Shown: positions 24,158 through 32,449, numbered from the stretch's first letter. The stretch is DNA of 33,679 bases from Rhodopirellula sp. (GCA_003513555.1 DOPG01000290.1:1-33679); one strand, 5' to 3'. The notes: generated by a model not told the origin, from the letters alone. Made by a program: numbers and translations.

Positions 24158-25675
24158 CTACGAAGCCGCATTTGCGATCAGTGGATCGAACCATTCCGCC
24201 AAGTCGTAGACCAACTCGTAGCCGAGATAACCAGCGACGAGCGCGATTGCAAGCGAACTCGTCCACAACGCGATGTCATAAGTGCGGGTAGGTACCATCC
24301 GAGAAGTAACACGACGATAGCGGAAGTACAAAGCCGCGAACACCACAATCACGAGGATAACGACCGTCGGCAGGCCTCCCAACACCACCATCAAAGCAGG
24401 TTTTTCAAAAAACAGAAACAGGCTTGCCCAAACCGCAGGAATGACCCATGCGCAGAGAGCAATGTAAAAACGTCGCGTCTTTTCATCGCCAAAATCGAAT
24501 ATACCAATTCGTGCAAACGCATCTGCGAACATTCGTGTCCAAGCGGCAAGTGCCGCAAACAGTGTCGAATAAAGCACAACGAAGGCCCCAACAACAAACA
24601 GCGAACGCGCCCAGGGCCCAAGAGAGTCGGTATACATGGTCCCCAAAGTGCTGATCAATTCCGTGCTTTCAGGGACCATCTCCTGACGATGCAAAATGGC
24701 TGCACCAAGAAGAAAAAACATCACGGTCATCAGTGTATAAGCAAGCATCGCCAGTAGCGCATCAAGGTACATGATGCGTATCCAGCCTCTTGCTCTGCTG
24801 TCCCACTCTTCCGAATCATTTCGTGGCCCTGCGTAAGAAGCGTACCCCTTTTCGAGTAGCCAATAGTTATACGCCATGATTTCATCACCCCCGACCCCAG
24901 TGATTCCGAAGGCACCGATGGCAATCAAAACAATGGCTTCGGGAGGGAAGCGGGGAATCAGCCCCGAAGCAAATTCATTGATAGAGATTGCAAAATCGGT
25001 TGTTTGCAAGGCGCACAAAGAAGCAATCGTAAATAACGTGAATAAGCCAATCATGATCAAGGAAGCTTTCTCAATCAGTTGGTAGTACCCTCGAAAAACC
25101 AACAGAGACACTGACACCGCGACAAGATAGGTAAACAAACTGAACATCAGAAAATTGTCTTCCGGGTTCAGTCCAGGGACAAACTCGGCGCACGCTAACA
25201 CGACTCCACCGACGATTCCCCCCAACTGAAACATTTTGCCGAACATCAGCAGCAGCCAAAGCCATATCGACCAATTTGCTTTCCCGATCCGCGGTCCAGG
25301 AAGGCTATTGAGTGAAGCCATCGTTGATTCACCCGAGCAGATCGCGTGCTTACCAAATTCAATTTGCACGGTGACTTTGACCAGACAGCTGAAAATGATA
25401 AACCACATCAGCATGAACCCCGCCTCGGCCCCAACGATGGTCGTGGCAATCAATTCACCTGATCCAACAATTGAAGCAGACAGGATAAAGCCAGGACCGA
25501 GATACCGCAGACTTCCCCAAATATTGGTGGGAGGCTCGCGTATTCCAGCCTCATTGCGACTATACGGGTCGCGAGGCGAACTGCTGCCGGGTGCCCCCAC
25601 TTGGCCCAGCTCGCTGGAGGGTGCTTCCGCAATAATTTCCTGGGGTTGGTTGCTGGAGAAGTTTGGCAAGGGCAT
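24158..25675 (-). CDS. Nramp-like membrane transporter with altered metal-site signatures
   Basis: The 505-residue protein has a cytoplasmic N-tail of about 55 residues followed by roughly 11 hydrophobic helices of Nramp (LeuT-fold) type. In Nramp proteins helix 1 carries DPGN and helix 6 carries MPH, both at the metal site. Here the helix-1 position reads SASIVGSGELIATT (GSGE at 71-74), and the helix-6 region reads GAFGITGVGGDEIMAYNYW (254-272). The usual Mn/Fe ligands are therefore not in place. Such divergent members are common in planctomycetes; some Nramp relatives move Mg or other solutes, so the substrate should not be assumed. The ATG at 25675 has no good Shine-Dalgarno. A tandem repeat lies just upstream, and a Gfo/Idh/MocA gene follows. 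Confidence 0.85.
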   Translation of the reverse strand: MPLPNFSSNQPQEIIAEAPSSELGQVGAPGSSSPRDPYSRNEAGIREPPTNIWGSLRYLGPGFILSASIVGSGELIATTIVGAEAGFMLMWFIIFSCLVKVTVQIEFGKHAICSGESTMASLNSLPGPRIGKANWSIWLWLLLMFGKMFQLGGIVGGVVLACAEFVPGLNPEDNFLMFSLFTYLVAVSVSLLVFRGYYQLIEKASLIMIGLFTLFTIASLCALQTTDFAISINEFASGLIPRFPPEAIVLIAIGAFGITGVGGDEIMAYNYWLLEKGYASYAGPRNDSEEWDSRARGWIRIMYLDALLAMLAYTLMTVMFFLLGAAILHRQEMVPESTELISTLGTMYTDSLGPWARSLFVVGAFVVLYSTLFAALAAWTRMFADAFARIGIFDFGDEKTRRFYIALCAWVIPAVWASLFLFFEKPALMVVLGGLPTVVILVIVVFAALYFRYRRVTSRMVPTRTYDIALWTSSLAIALVAGYLGYELVYDLAEWFDPLIANAAS

Positions 25676-25683
25676 GCACTATG

Positions 25684-25719
25684 TTTCTGAAAGGGACATG
25701 ATTTCTTGAAGGGACATGA
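25684..25719. repeat. Imperfect 18-bp tandem repeat upstream of the Nramp-like gene
   Basis: Two adjacent 18-bp units (25684-25701 and 25702-25719) match at 16 of 18 positions and share the core AAGGGACATGA. They end about 10 bases from the transporter ATG. Read on the minus strand they encode MSLQEIMSLSET and then TAG, three bases before that ATG. They could be a two-site operator or a leader peptide, or chance. Confidence 0.6.
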
Positions 25720-25971
25720 CTCGGAAGGCTAATTTTACGTCATCCAAGCGTTGGCGGGGGCGGCTGGGCAGGAACGCTGTATCAAATGCAAAACCAAGCC
25801 TACGGACAAAAATACAAATTGGAGTCGATCTACCATGCCCACAGCTGAAAATCCTCACTGCAGTAACTGGCAATGCAAGTCAGTGTCAAACGTTCGGGTG
25901 TTTCGGGGCGTTGAGAGTGATTTCTGGGAACTCTTCCAGATTTTCTTTTTTCGAGTAACCATCCGGTAGTC

Positions 25972-25990
25972 ATTTGCATCCGTTGCAAAT
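25972..25990. promoter_or_regulatory. Inverted repeat ATTTGCA-N5-TGCAAAT, candidate operator
   Basis: Perfect 7-bp arms around TCCGT give a 19-base dyad typical in size for a dimeric regulator site. It could equally form an RNA hairpin in a 5' leader of the MoxR operon. It lies 71-89 bases before the RDD-gene ATG. I cannot name a regulator. Confidence 0.4.
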
Positions 25991-26060
25991 AGAGGCAGTT
26001 GCAGACGATAATGCTGGGACAAGGATCTCATCACGAAGCCTCTGAAATCACCTCTGCCGT

Positions 26061-27164
26061 ATGGCCTCACCTGCCGCACTTGATACCACGATCGCGGTGG
26101 TAACGCCTGAAAACATCGCCTTCGATTACCAGTTGGCGGGTCCTTTCCGACGTTTGCCCGCTTATCTGATCGACCTCGGTGTCCGATGGGGCGTGATTAT
26201 TATCGTCGTGATTTGCCTGTCAGTCGCTGGTTTGCTGGCTAGTTTTTCGGGTTCCAGTTCGTTCGTGATCGCCAGCGGATTCATCCTCTACTTTTTAATC
26301 AGCTGGTTTTACGGCACCGTTCTCGAGACATACTTCAACGGTCGGACCATTGGTAAATGGGCGTGTGGCATTCGAGTCATTGACACTGACGGACGCCCTA
26401 TCAGCGGAAAGCGGGCCATGCTGAGGAACTTGCTGCGTATTGCGGATCTGGCACCCCCAGTTGTTATCAGTTCATTTGCAAACGAAGCCTTTCCAATTTA
26501 TGTCCCCACGGGGATGGTTGGCTTGTTAACCATGGTATGCACTCGCCGCATGCAACGTCTCGGTGATCTCGCTGCGGGCACCATGGTGATTGTTGACGAA
26601 CGTGGTTGGCGACTACCTGTGGCAAAGGTTGATGACCCGCGTGTCCCTGCTTTGGCATCATTTTTTCCCGGTGATTACCGCGTTAGCCGCAGCATGGCCA
26701 AGGCACTAGCAATTTACGCTGAGCGGAGACATTATCTAACCCCCGCCCGCCGCCGCGAAATCGCTCGCCACCTTGCAATCCCGTTGATTGACCGCTTCGA
26801 GTTTCGGGCCGACATCGACCCCGATCTTTTAATGTACGCACTTTACTACCAGGTTTACCTTTCAGATCCGTCAGATGAAATCGCAGACTTGGGACCGCTC
26901 GCTGGCTTCAGTCCGCTCCGCCGTGATCAGAACAAACCACAAGGGCTGGTAGGTGATACGGCAAATCCCATTTCACCTGCTGTCAACGGTCCCCCCCCTG
27001 GCACAGCCAGCGTCAGACCAACCCCCGGGTCTGAAAGTCACGTTCCCGACACCTCTCTACTGGGAAAACCGCTGCCTCGCCCTCAAACCGGCGTTAGCCA
27101 ACCTAAAGGCGAACAACCACCCAACTCACTGCAGGCAGTACCTCGCCGGGAGGAGCAAAGATGA
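26061..27164 (+). CDS. RDD-family membrane protein, first gene of the MoxR operon
   Basis: The 367-residue protein has the RDD signature near the N-terminus: RRLPAYLIDLGVRW at about 30-43, then helices at about 44-62 and 68-88, then GRTIGKWACGIRVIDTDG (94-111). A third hydrophobic stretch lies near 130-160. Residues about 190-295 are a charged cytoplasmic domain. The last 70 are Pro/Gln-rich and probably disordered. RDD proteins are integral membrane proteins of generally unknown function. They often sit beside SpoIIM-like and MoxR genes, as here. The ATG at 26061 lacks a Shine-Dalgarno. The TGA overlaps the next ATG as ATGA, with a strong GGGAGGAG site (27148-27155) for that gene. Confidence 0.9.
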   Translation: MASPAALDTTIAVVTPENIAFDYQLAGPFRRLPAYLIDLGVRWGVIIIVVICLSVAGLLASFSGSSSFVIASGFILYFLISWFYGTVLETYFNGRTIGKWACGIRVIDTDGRPISGKRAMLRNLLRIADLAPPVVISSFANEAFPIYVPTGMVGLLTMVCTRRMQRLGDLAAGTMVIVDERGWRLPVAKVDDPRVPALASFFPGDYRVSRSMAKALAIYAERRHYLTPARRREIARHLAIPLIDRFEFRADIDPDLLMYALYYQVYLSDPSDEIADLGPLAGFSPLRRDQNKPQGLVGDTANPISPAVNGPPPGTASVRPTPGSESHVPDTSLLGKPLPRPQTGVSQPKGEQPPNSLQAVPRREEQR

Positions 27165-28198
27165 ACGTAGCGAAACTTCTTGAAAAACGGCGAGTGCAAT
27201 GGTCCGAACTTGAAAGACTTTGCGACGCGATGGAAATGCGGGGGCGAACAGACAAATCGGGCTTCAAGCATCACCAAGGCGCACAGGGAATCGCAAGATT
27301 TTCGACTCTTTACCGAGCAGCCTGCGCTGACCTTGCTTTAGCAGACACCTATCAATTACCACCTGGCACCGTCACCTACCTGCATCGCTTAGTGGCGCGG
27401 GCTCATAACCAACTGTACAGAGCAAACAAATTTGAGCCCCAAAGCTGGTCGACCATCATTTTCGAAACTGCTCCGCAACAGATTTTTTCCGATCCTTGCG
27501 TGCGGGTCGCGACTATTGTTTTTTTTGGTCTGTTTGCATTAGCCATGTATCTGGGTCGCAACGATACGCTGATCCCGGGATTTGCTGACCGCATGGTTGG
27601 GACCGAACAACTGTCTCAACTTGAAGATGCTTATGAAGCACCTCTTGCAGGATCCCTTGATCATTACGTCTCCATGTCCGGTTTTTACATCATGCACAAT
27701 ACCGGGATCGGCCTGCGTTGTTTTGCTTATGGAATTCTTTTGATCCCGTGCCTCATCTCCCTTGCGTACAACGCACTGGCCTTAGGAACCATGTTTGGCT
27801 ATATGGCTCGTCCAGATGTAGTGGGTGGAGACAATTTTTTTGAGTTCGTTACTGCGCACGGGCCTTTCGAACTGACTGCCATCGCGTTAGCTGCGGCAGC
27901 GGGGTTACGCATCGGCATCGGCCTGTTCTACACCGGAGGCTTGGCACGTACGGAATCGATTCGTGTGAACGCCTTGAAAGCTGTACCTGTGATGGCAGCA
28001 TCAGCCCTCCTTTTTACGCTGGCCGCCTTCACGGAAGGCTTTATTTCGCCGAGCCCTCTACCCTATGTCATCAAGGCTGTCTGGTCCGTGTTTTCGTCTG
28101 GACTGATTAGCTTCTACATCGTCGTGCTTGGCTTCCCCCGAGAAGCAGGCGAGTTTGCATCTCAGTTGCAAGCAGGAGAGCCAACGGATGCAGCTTGA
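27161..28198 (+). CDS. SpoIIM-like (stage II sporulation protein M family) membrane protein
   Basis: The protein has 345 residues. A basic cytoplasmic N-terminal part (about 1-110; WSELERLCDAM, YRAACADLALA, YLHRLVARAHNQLY) has the features of SpoIIM-family proteins associated with MoxR operons. It is followed by about five to six helices, including an opening one at about 115-130 and GIGLRCFAYGILLIPCLISL. In Bacillus, SpoIIM belongs to the DMP complex that hydrolyses peptidoglycan during engulfment. In non-sporulating bacteria the family sits in MoxR operons with unknown roles. Its ATG has the best Shine-Dalgarno in the window (27148-27155, 5-base spacer) and overlaps the RDD stop. The next gene starts inside its last few codons, so expression is tightly linked. 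Confidence 0.88.
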   Translation: MNVAKLLEKRRVQWSELERLCDAMEMRGRTDKSGFKHHQGAQGIARFSTLYRAACADLALADTYQLPPGTVTYLHRLVARAHNQLYRANKFEPQSWSTIIFETAPQQIFSDPCVRVATIVFFGLFALAMYLGRNDTLIPGFADRMVGTEQLSQLEDAYEAPLAGSLDHYVSMSGFYIMHNTGIGLRCFAYGILLIPCLISLAYNALALGTMFGYMARPDVVGGDNFFEFVTAHGPFELTAIALAAAAGLRIGIGLFYTGGLARTESIRVNALKAVPVMAASALLFTLAAFTEGFISPSPLPYVIKAVWSVFSSGLISFYIVVLGFPREAGEFASQLQAGEPTDAA

Positions 28199-29162
28199 CC
28201 AAACTCATGTGGTGATCCGCCTGCGCAAATTCACCGAAATTGGTGACCTGTCGCTCATCATGATGCGGCGCTACCCCGAAGCCTTGCTGGTTGGATTTGG
28301 TGCAGGCGCAATTGGCTGGGCAATTACGAACATGCTCCTGCTCGGTTGGATTCCTTGGGAGGAGTCGATATATGGGCTGGACGATGAGGCAGCGTTTGGC
28401 GAAATCTCACGATACGTGATTTGGATGACGCTCCTGGTTATCCTACAAACACCTGCAGCAGGTGTTTTTGCAACCCTCTATCTTGGGCAAGCCGTCTTTG
28501 AAAAGCGGCCCACATGGAAGTACGTCACTTCCGAGGTAAAACGTCAATTCAAGCAATGGTTTTGGGTCTTGGGAATCCGTCGCCTGGCAGTACCAACCAT
28601 GATCCTGCTGGCTTTTCGCTGGGGGCAGCCCGCCTCTGGTTTTTGGGACATCTTCATCCCGATAGTCATTCTACTGTGGGCTATGGTGATACGGGGTAAT
28701 CGTCCATTCGCACCGGAGATTCTTTTGCTGGAACAATGCCCGTTACGAGGTTCATCGGAATCTGTAATCACGATGGCCAAACGCTCGAAATCACTTCATG
28801 GTCCAATGAGTAGCGAACTCACTGGTCGTTTTGTCTCTGTTTCACTCCTATTGGTCGGCATCACTTTGAGCTGCTTTTACACGCTCATTTGGTTTCGTGG
28901 TATCACGCTGGGATACTGGAATTTCATGAACTTGACGGTCCTGCTTGTTTTCTTTCCACTGGCTCTATGGCTTGTTGCGGGCGCGAGCGTGATCATTCGA
29001 TTATTGAACTATTTGGATACCAGGATTCGACTCGAAGGGTGGGAAGTTGAATTGTCGGTGCGTGCAGAATCACTGCGGCAATTTGGAAATGAGGATCCTG
29101 CCAGCACCGCTCCCCCATCCCAAAAAAGTAAAGCTCCGGAAACGGCGGGGGCAAATCGATGA
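28188..29162 (+). CDS. Polytopic membrane protein of the MoxR operon, unknown function
   Basis: I choose the ATG at 28188 (324 residues) because AGGAG at 28174-28178 precedes it and it overlaps the SpoIIM-like gene by only 11 bases; the longer frame would overlap by about 70. The sequence shows about six hydrophobic segments (near 36-52, 80-105, 135-150, 158-172, 215-238 and 250-275). A soluble C-tail of about 45 residues is rich in Ser, Ala and Pro. I recognise no domain. Its fixed place between SpoIIM-like and DUF4129 genes suggests a membrane subunit of the same machine. Confidence 0.8.
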   Translation: MQLDQTHVVIRLRKFTEIGDLSLIMMRRYPEALLVGFGAGAIGWAITNMLLLGWIPWEESIYGLDDEAAFGEISRYVIWMTLLVILQTPAAGVFATLYLGQAVFEKRPTWKYVTSEVKRQFKQWFWVLGIRRLAVPTMILLAFRWGQPASGFWDIFIPIVILLWAMVIRGNRPFAPEILLLEQCPLRGSSESVITMAKRSKSLHGPMSSELTGRFVSVSLLLVGITLSCFYTLIWFRGITLGYWNFMNLTVLLVFFPLALWLVAGASVIIRLLNYLDTRIRLEGWEVELSVRAESLRQFGNEDPASTAPPSQKSKAPETAGANR

Positions 29163-30040
29163 AAGCCATGGCAAAAACACATGCAAGCCCCTTGTGCTGC
29201 TCACGAATGCACCTGACCTTTCTGCAGGTCATTTTATTCTCTTCACTCGCTGTTGGTCAGCAAGCCAACGATATTGAAAACTCTCCCGTCACTGACGCGT
29301 TACGTACGACGGTTTGGTTTGACGCGGAGAAGAACAGCCTAAAACCGGTGGATGTCGAACCACGAACAGACGATTCACTGAACCGAAATAGTCGTTGGTT
29401 ACCAAAGCCACCGCCGGTAAAAAGTAATCAAGCCCCTAATCCTAACCCACTTCCTCAGCAGACCACTGGCGGTACAGCGGTCCCCGGCACTGGGCTATTC
29501 AATACAGGCCTGTCGACGCTGAACCTTCTTGGATGGCTGACACTTGGAATCGTTGTGATAGCCGGCGTAGCACTAATTTTCTACGCCCTGTCCCGAGCTG
29601 AAGTACAAACCAAGAATATCGGAAAGGGTAGCCACAGGGTGCTCTCAGGAAAGATACCGGACGAACAAACGCTGGAACGAATGAAGCACCTACCCAAGGA
29701 ATTACGACGGACGGACGTTAACCTGCGTTCAGAAGCTCAGCGGTTGATGCAAAACGCTCAATATGATCAGGCCATCATTCTGTTATTTGCACACCAGCTG
29801 CTACTGCTTGATCGCTATGGAATGCTGCGTCTGAACCGCGGAAAGACCAACCGCAAATACATTCGTGAAACACGCGCCACCAATGCACCAGTGGCAAATT
29901 GCCTTGAGTCTACCGTTGCATCGTTTGAACGCTCTTATTTTGGTCGCCACAAAGTCACTCGCAATGAGTTCGCAGAGACGTGGAGATTGAATGAGCAGCT
30001 CGAAACAAGGCTTGAAGAAACGCAGGGGGAAGCGGCATGA
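29159..30040 (+). CDS. DUF4129 domain-containing membrane protein
   Basis: The protein has 293 residues. A hydrophobic N-terminal stretch (about 18-33, ending near AVGQQ) looks like a signal peptide. A Pro/Asn-rich extracytoplasmic segment (about 85-110) follows, then a membrane helix at about 123-144. The C-terminal DUF4129 region (about 185-265) shows AQRLMQNAQYDQAIILLFAH, the KTNRKYIRE block and the closing FERSYFGRH (family form: F-[ED]-R-x-[WY]-[YF]-G). The domain would face the cytoplasm. DUF4129 occurs with MoxR/DUF58 and transglutaminase genes and has no assigned activity. The gene overlaps both neighbours by ATGA, pointing to fixed stoichiometry. Confidence 0.88.
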   Translation: MKAMAKTHASPLCCSRMHLTFLQVILFSSLAVGQQANDIENSPVTDALRTTVWFDAEKNSLKPVDVEPRTDDSLNRNSRWLPKPPPVKSNQAPNPNPLPQQTTGGTAVPGTGLFNTGLSTLNLLGWLTLGIVVIAGVALIFYALSRAEVQTKNIGKGSHRVLSGKIPDEQTLERMKHLPKELRRTDVNLRSEAQRLMQNAQYDQAIILLFAHQLLLLDRYGMLRLNRGKTNRKYIRETRATNAPVANCLESTVASFERSYFGRHKVTRNEFAETWRLNEQLETRLEETQGEAA

Positions 30041-31428
30041 GGTCCAGCGTTCCCCAAATCCTGAAAACGATCATGTCGTGCGGTCTCTTGCTTGTGGTGG
30101 GCTGTTCAAAGTTTTCCGCAGACTACGGAAAAACAAGCGGCAACTCAGCGTATACAAGCATCAATGGCTACGGTACTTTTCGTGCAGCGATCAAGAACGC
30201 AGGATTTTCCGACCGCGAGATGAATCGACTCACGGACCGACTAAAGAAAAACACAGACCTCGTCGTCTGGGCTCCTCAAAACACAACCCCACTCAATACT
30301 GAAGCGGTTGCATGGATCGACTCTTGGCTGACACAACCAAATCGCACGCTGATTTACATTAGCCCCGACAGCGGGAGTGAAGTCGAATATTGGACGACAA
30401 CCATGGCGTTGGCACCAGCTGAAAAACGGATGGAATACCGACGACGAGCTGCCACCAGCCAGACGCAACGCCGGCAAAATCGATTCAAAAACAGGAAACC
30501 ACCCTCTTACGACTGGTTCACAATCAGCGAGTTATCGCAACCGGAGACCATCAAAGGCGTCGCAGGCCCTTGGGCCCCAAATGCTGCAAAAACATTCAAC
30601 ACAAACACCGAGGTCACCGGCACCATTGCACTTCCAGCGACACCGCTTGAATACGAGGTGAGCACTGCGTTGAGCCCCAAAGATGAGACAACAAATGTGC
30701 TGCTGGAAACAAACAAGAGCACGGCATATGTTGCTAAGGTTACCTCCAACAAATGGAATGGCTCACAAATTTTCGTGATCTCATCAGGCTCTCTGCTATC
30801 AAATTTCGGACTCACCCAAAGACCCAACCAGTTGTTAGCCGACAAGATCATCCAAGCAGCAGCATCCGCCAAGAACTCGAGCCTACGCGCCGGTTTCCTT
30901 AACAATAACGGCACACCGCTGACCGTAAGTGATGCAAGTAATGGAGCCCCCGTTCCTTCTGGGATGGAGTTCTTAACCGTTTGGCCGATCAGCCTACTTA
31001 CCATGCATGGTATCTTCCTCGGCTTCGTCATCTGCCTGATGCTGCTACCCATTTTCGGACGGCCACGAAGAATTCTAAACGTCAACTCAGCAAACTTTGG
31101 CCATCACCTCGATGCCGTGGCATCATTAATGAACCGTGTGGGCGGCGAACGGTATGCTCGCACAAAGATCAGCGAATACATGAAACGCGTTCGTGGTGAA
31201 ACCGCTGGTCCGTGGATTCTCAACGAAGCCCCCACCAACGCAGTCCAACCGGCGCAAAATCTGCGTCCCCGTCGACTGTCCGACAAAGCGGCATCAGAAG
31301 TGAATGCTGGGGAAACACAACAAGCCAAATCACAACCCAACGCAACTGAAACTCCTGAACCACCGATGTCTTCCGAAGGCAAAAGTGCACGAGAGACATC
31401 CCAACCTGATGGAAAAAAACTTGAGTAA
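30037..31428 (+). CDS. DUF4350 lipoprotein with C-terminal membrane helix
   Basis: The 463-residue protein begins with a lipoprotein signal: a hydrophobic core, then LVVGC with the lipid-accepting Cys at 23. Residues about 38-130 match DUF4350 (YTSINGYGTFRAAIKNAGF, then DLVVWAPQ and TLIYISPDSGSE), a fold resembling ABC-transporter-associated or GATase-like domains. A basic Arg/Gln-rich stretch follows at about 130-155. A second membrane helix at about 317-340 is followed by a 120-residue cytoplasmic tail rich in Gln, Glu and Ser. The main domain therefore sits outside the cytoplasmic membrane while the tail can reach the MoxR ATPase. Its ATG overlaps the DUF4129 stop, and the moxR start lies inside its last codons. 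Confidence 0.85.
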   Translation: MRSSVPQILKTIMSCGLLLVVGCSKFSADYGKTSGNSAYTSINGYGTFRAAIKNAGFSDREMNRLTDRLKKNTDLVVWAPQNTTPLNTEAVAWIDSWLTQPNRTLIYISPDSGSEVEYWTTTMALAPAEKRMEYRRRAATSQTQRRQNRFKNRKPPSYDWFTISELSQPETIKGVAGPWAPNAAKTFNTNTEVTGTIALPATPLEYEVSTALSPKDETTNVLLETNKSTAYVAKVTSNKWNGSQIFVISSGSLLSNFGLTQRPNQLLADKIIQAAASAKNSSLRAGFLNNNGTPLTVSDASNGAPVPSGMEFLTVWPISLLTMHGIFLGFVICLMLLPIFGRPRRILNVNSANFGHHLDAVASLMNRVGGERYARTKISEYMKRVRGETAGPWILNEAPTNAVQPAQNLRPRRLSDKAASEVNAGETQQAKSQPNATETPEPPMSSEGKSARETSQPDGKKLE

Positions 31429-32449
31429 CACGCCCCCAGAAGCCAGTGGTGGTTCGACCTTGAACTCGGGCCAGACGACAGTGAAATCTGAAAAGTTTGC
31501 TCCTGTGCAAGCGCTTTATAAAGATATCGCTCAGGAAATCGGAAAGCTCTTTGTCGGGCAGGAAGAGTTGATTCTCGGTAGCCTGACGGCTCTTTTTGCT
31601 GGCGGGCATGTATTAATTGAATCGGTCCCTGGTCTCGGCAAAACATTGTTTGTCCGCACGATGGGGCGAGTACTGGGCTGTGAGTGCGGGCGAATTCAGT
31701 TCACTGCAGACCTCATGCCATCCGATATCACGGGTGCACCGGTTTATGACATGCAGAAATCGGAGTTCCGATTCCGAGCAGGACCTGTATTCACCCAGTT
31801 TCTACTGGCCGACGAGATCAACCGATCACCCGCCAAAACACATGCGGCATTACTCGAAATCATGCAGGAATTCAGAGTTACCATTGATGGCACCAGCCAT
31901 GAAGTACCGAGACCCTTCCTGGTAATGGCAACGCAGAACCCGCTCGAGAGCGAAGGCACCTATAACCTCCCCGAAGCACAACTCGACAGGTTCATGTTCC
32001 TGCTCAAAGTTGAATACCCGACCGCAAATGAAGAAATTGAGATTCTGAAACTGCATAGCCAGCAGGTCGACTTGAACCAACGCTTGAATGATGAGGTAAA
32101 CACAGTAACCTCGCCAACCCAATTACTGGAAATGATCGACTTGTGTTCTCAAGTCAGAATAGAGGACAGTCTGATTGATTACATCAATCGACTGGTGCGG
32201 GCAACGCGCACGTGGCCAGCCTTCCACATCGGCGCATCACCGCGAGCCGGACTCGCACTGATGCAATCAGCAAGGGTCCTGGCCGCATTCAGTGGACGTG
32301 ACTTCGCAACCCCGGATGACGTAGTGGATATCACGCTACCCACATTGCGGCATCGTATCCAACTGACAGCAGAAGCAGAGATAGAAGGCCGCACCTGCGA
32401 TGAAGAATTGGGGAACCTCATCCGGGGCATCGAAGTTCCTCGCGATTGA
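31409..32449 (+). CDS. MoxR-family AAA+ ATPase
   Basis: I take the ATG at 31409 (346 residues), which overlaps the DUF4350 gene by 20 bases; the longer frame adds 35 residues unlike the family. Residues about 30-340 form the AAA+ module: Walker A SVPGLGKT at 72-79, Walker B LLADE at 132-136 followed by INRSPAK, sensor 1 in MATQNPLESEGTYNLPEAQLDRF, and the C-terminal lid with GASPRAGLAL. MoxR ATPases act as chaperones for assembly or cofactor insertion, normally with a VWA or DUF58 protein encoded next door. Here no such gene follows; the operon ends and a convergent gene begins. A weak GAGAGA lies about 13 bases before the start. Confidence 0.95.
   Translation: MEKNLSNTPPEASGGSTLNSGQTTVKSEKFAPVQALYKDIAQEIGKLFVGQEELILGSLTALFAGGHVLIESVPGLGKTLFVRTMGRVLGCECGRIQFTADLMPSDITGAPVYDMQKSEFRFRAGPVFTQFLLADEINRSPAKTHAALLEIMQEFRVTIDGTSHEVPRPFLVMATQNPLESEGTYNLPEAQLDRFMFLLKVEYPTANEEIEILKLHSQQVDLNQRLNDEVNTVTSPTQLLEMIDLCSQVRIEDSLIDYINRLVRATRTWPAFHIGASPRAGLALMQSARVLAAFSGRDFATPDDVVDITLPTLRHRIQLTAEAEIEGRTCDEELGNLIRGIEVPRD

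Larger units (their letters stand above)
25676..26060. promoter_or_regulatory. 385-base divergent regulatory region between the transporter and the MoxR operon
   Basis: The gap separates two divergent units. Near the transporter side is an imperfect 18-bp tandem repeat at 25684-25719. Near the operon side is a perfect 7-bp dyad, ATTTGCA (25972-25978) and TGCAAAT (25984-25990), with a 5-base centre, about 70 bases before the first ATG. A T-rich stretch lies at about 25939-25951. Short frames here (one with CxxC pairs, 25751-25969) have no ribosome site, and I do not call a gene. Exact promoter boxes are not assignable. Confidence 0.5.

Noticed and set aside
24128..24757. Plus-strand frame of 209 codons opposite the Nramp-like gene
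   Set aside because: Composition is very rich in Arg, Gln and His, as expected from the antisense of a hydrophobic membrane protein; no family features.
25751..25969. Plus-strand frame of 72 codons with CIKCK and WQCK, resembling a tiny zinc ribbon
   Set aside because: Cys spacing is irregular, there is no ribosome site, and it lies in a divergent control region.
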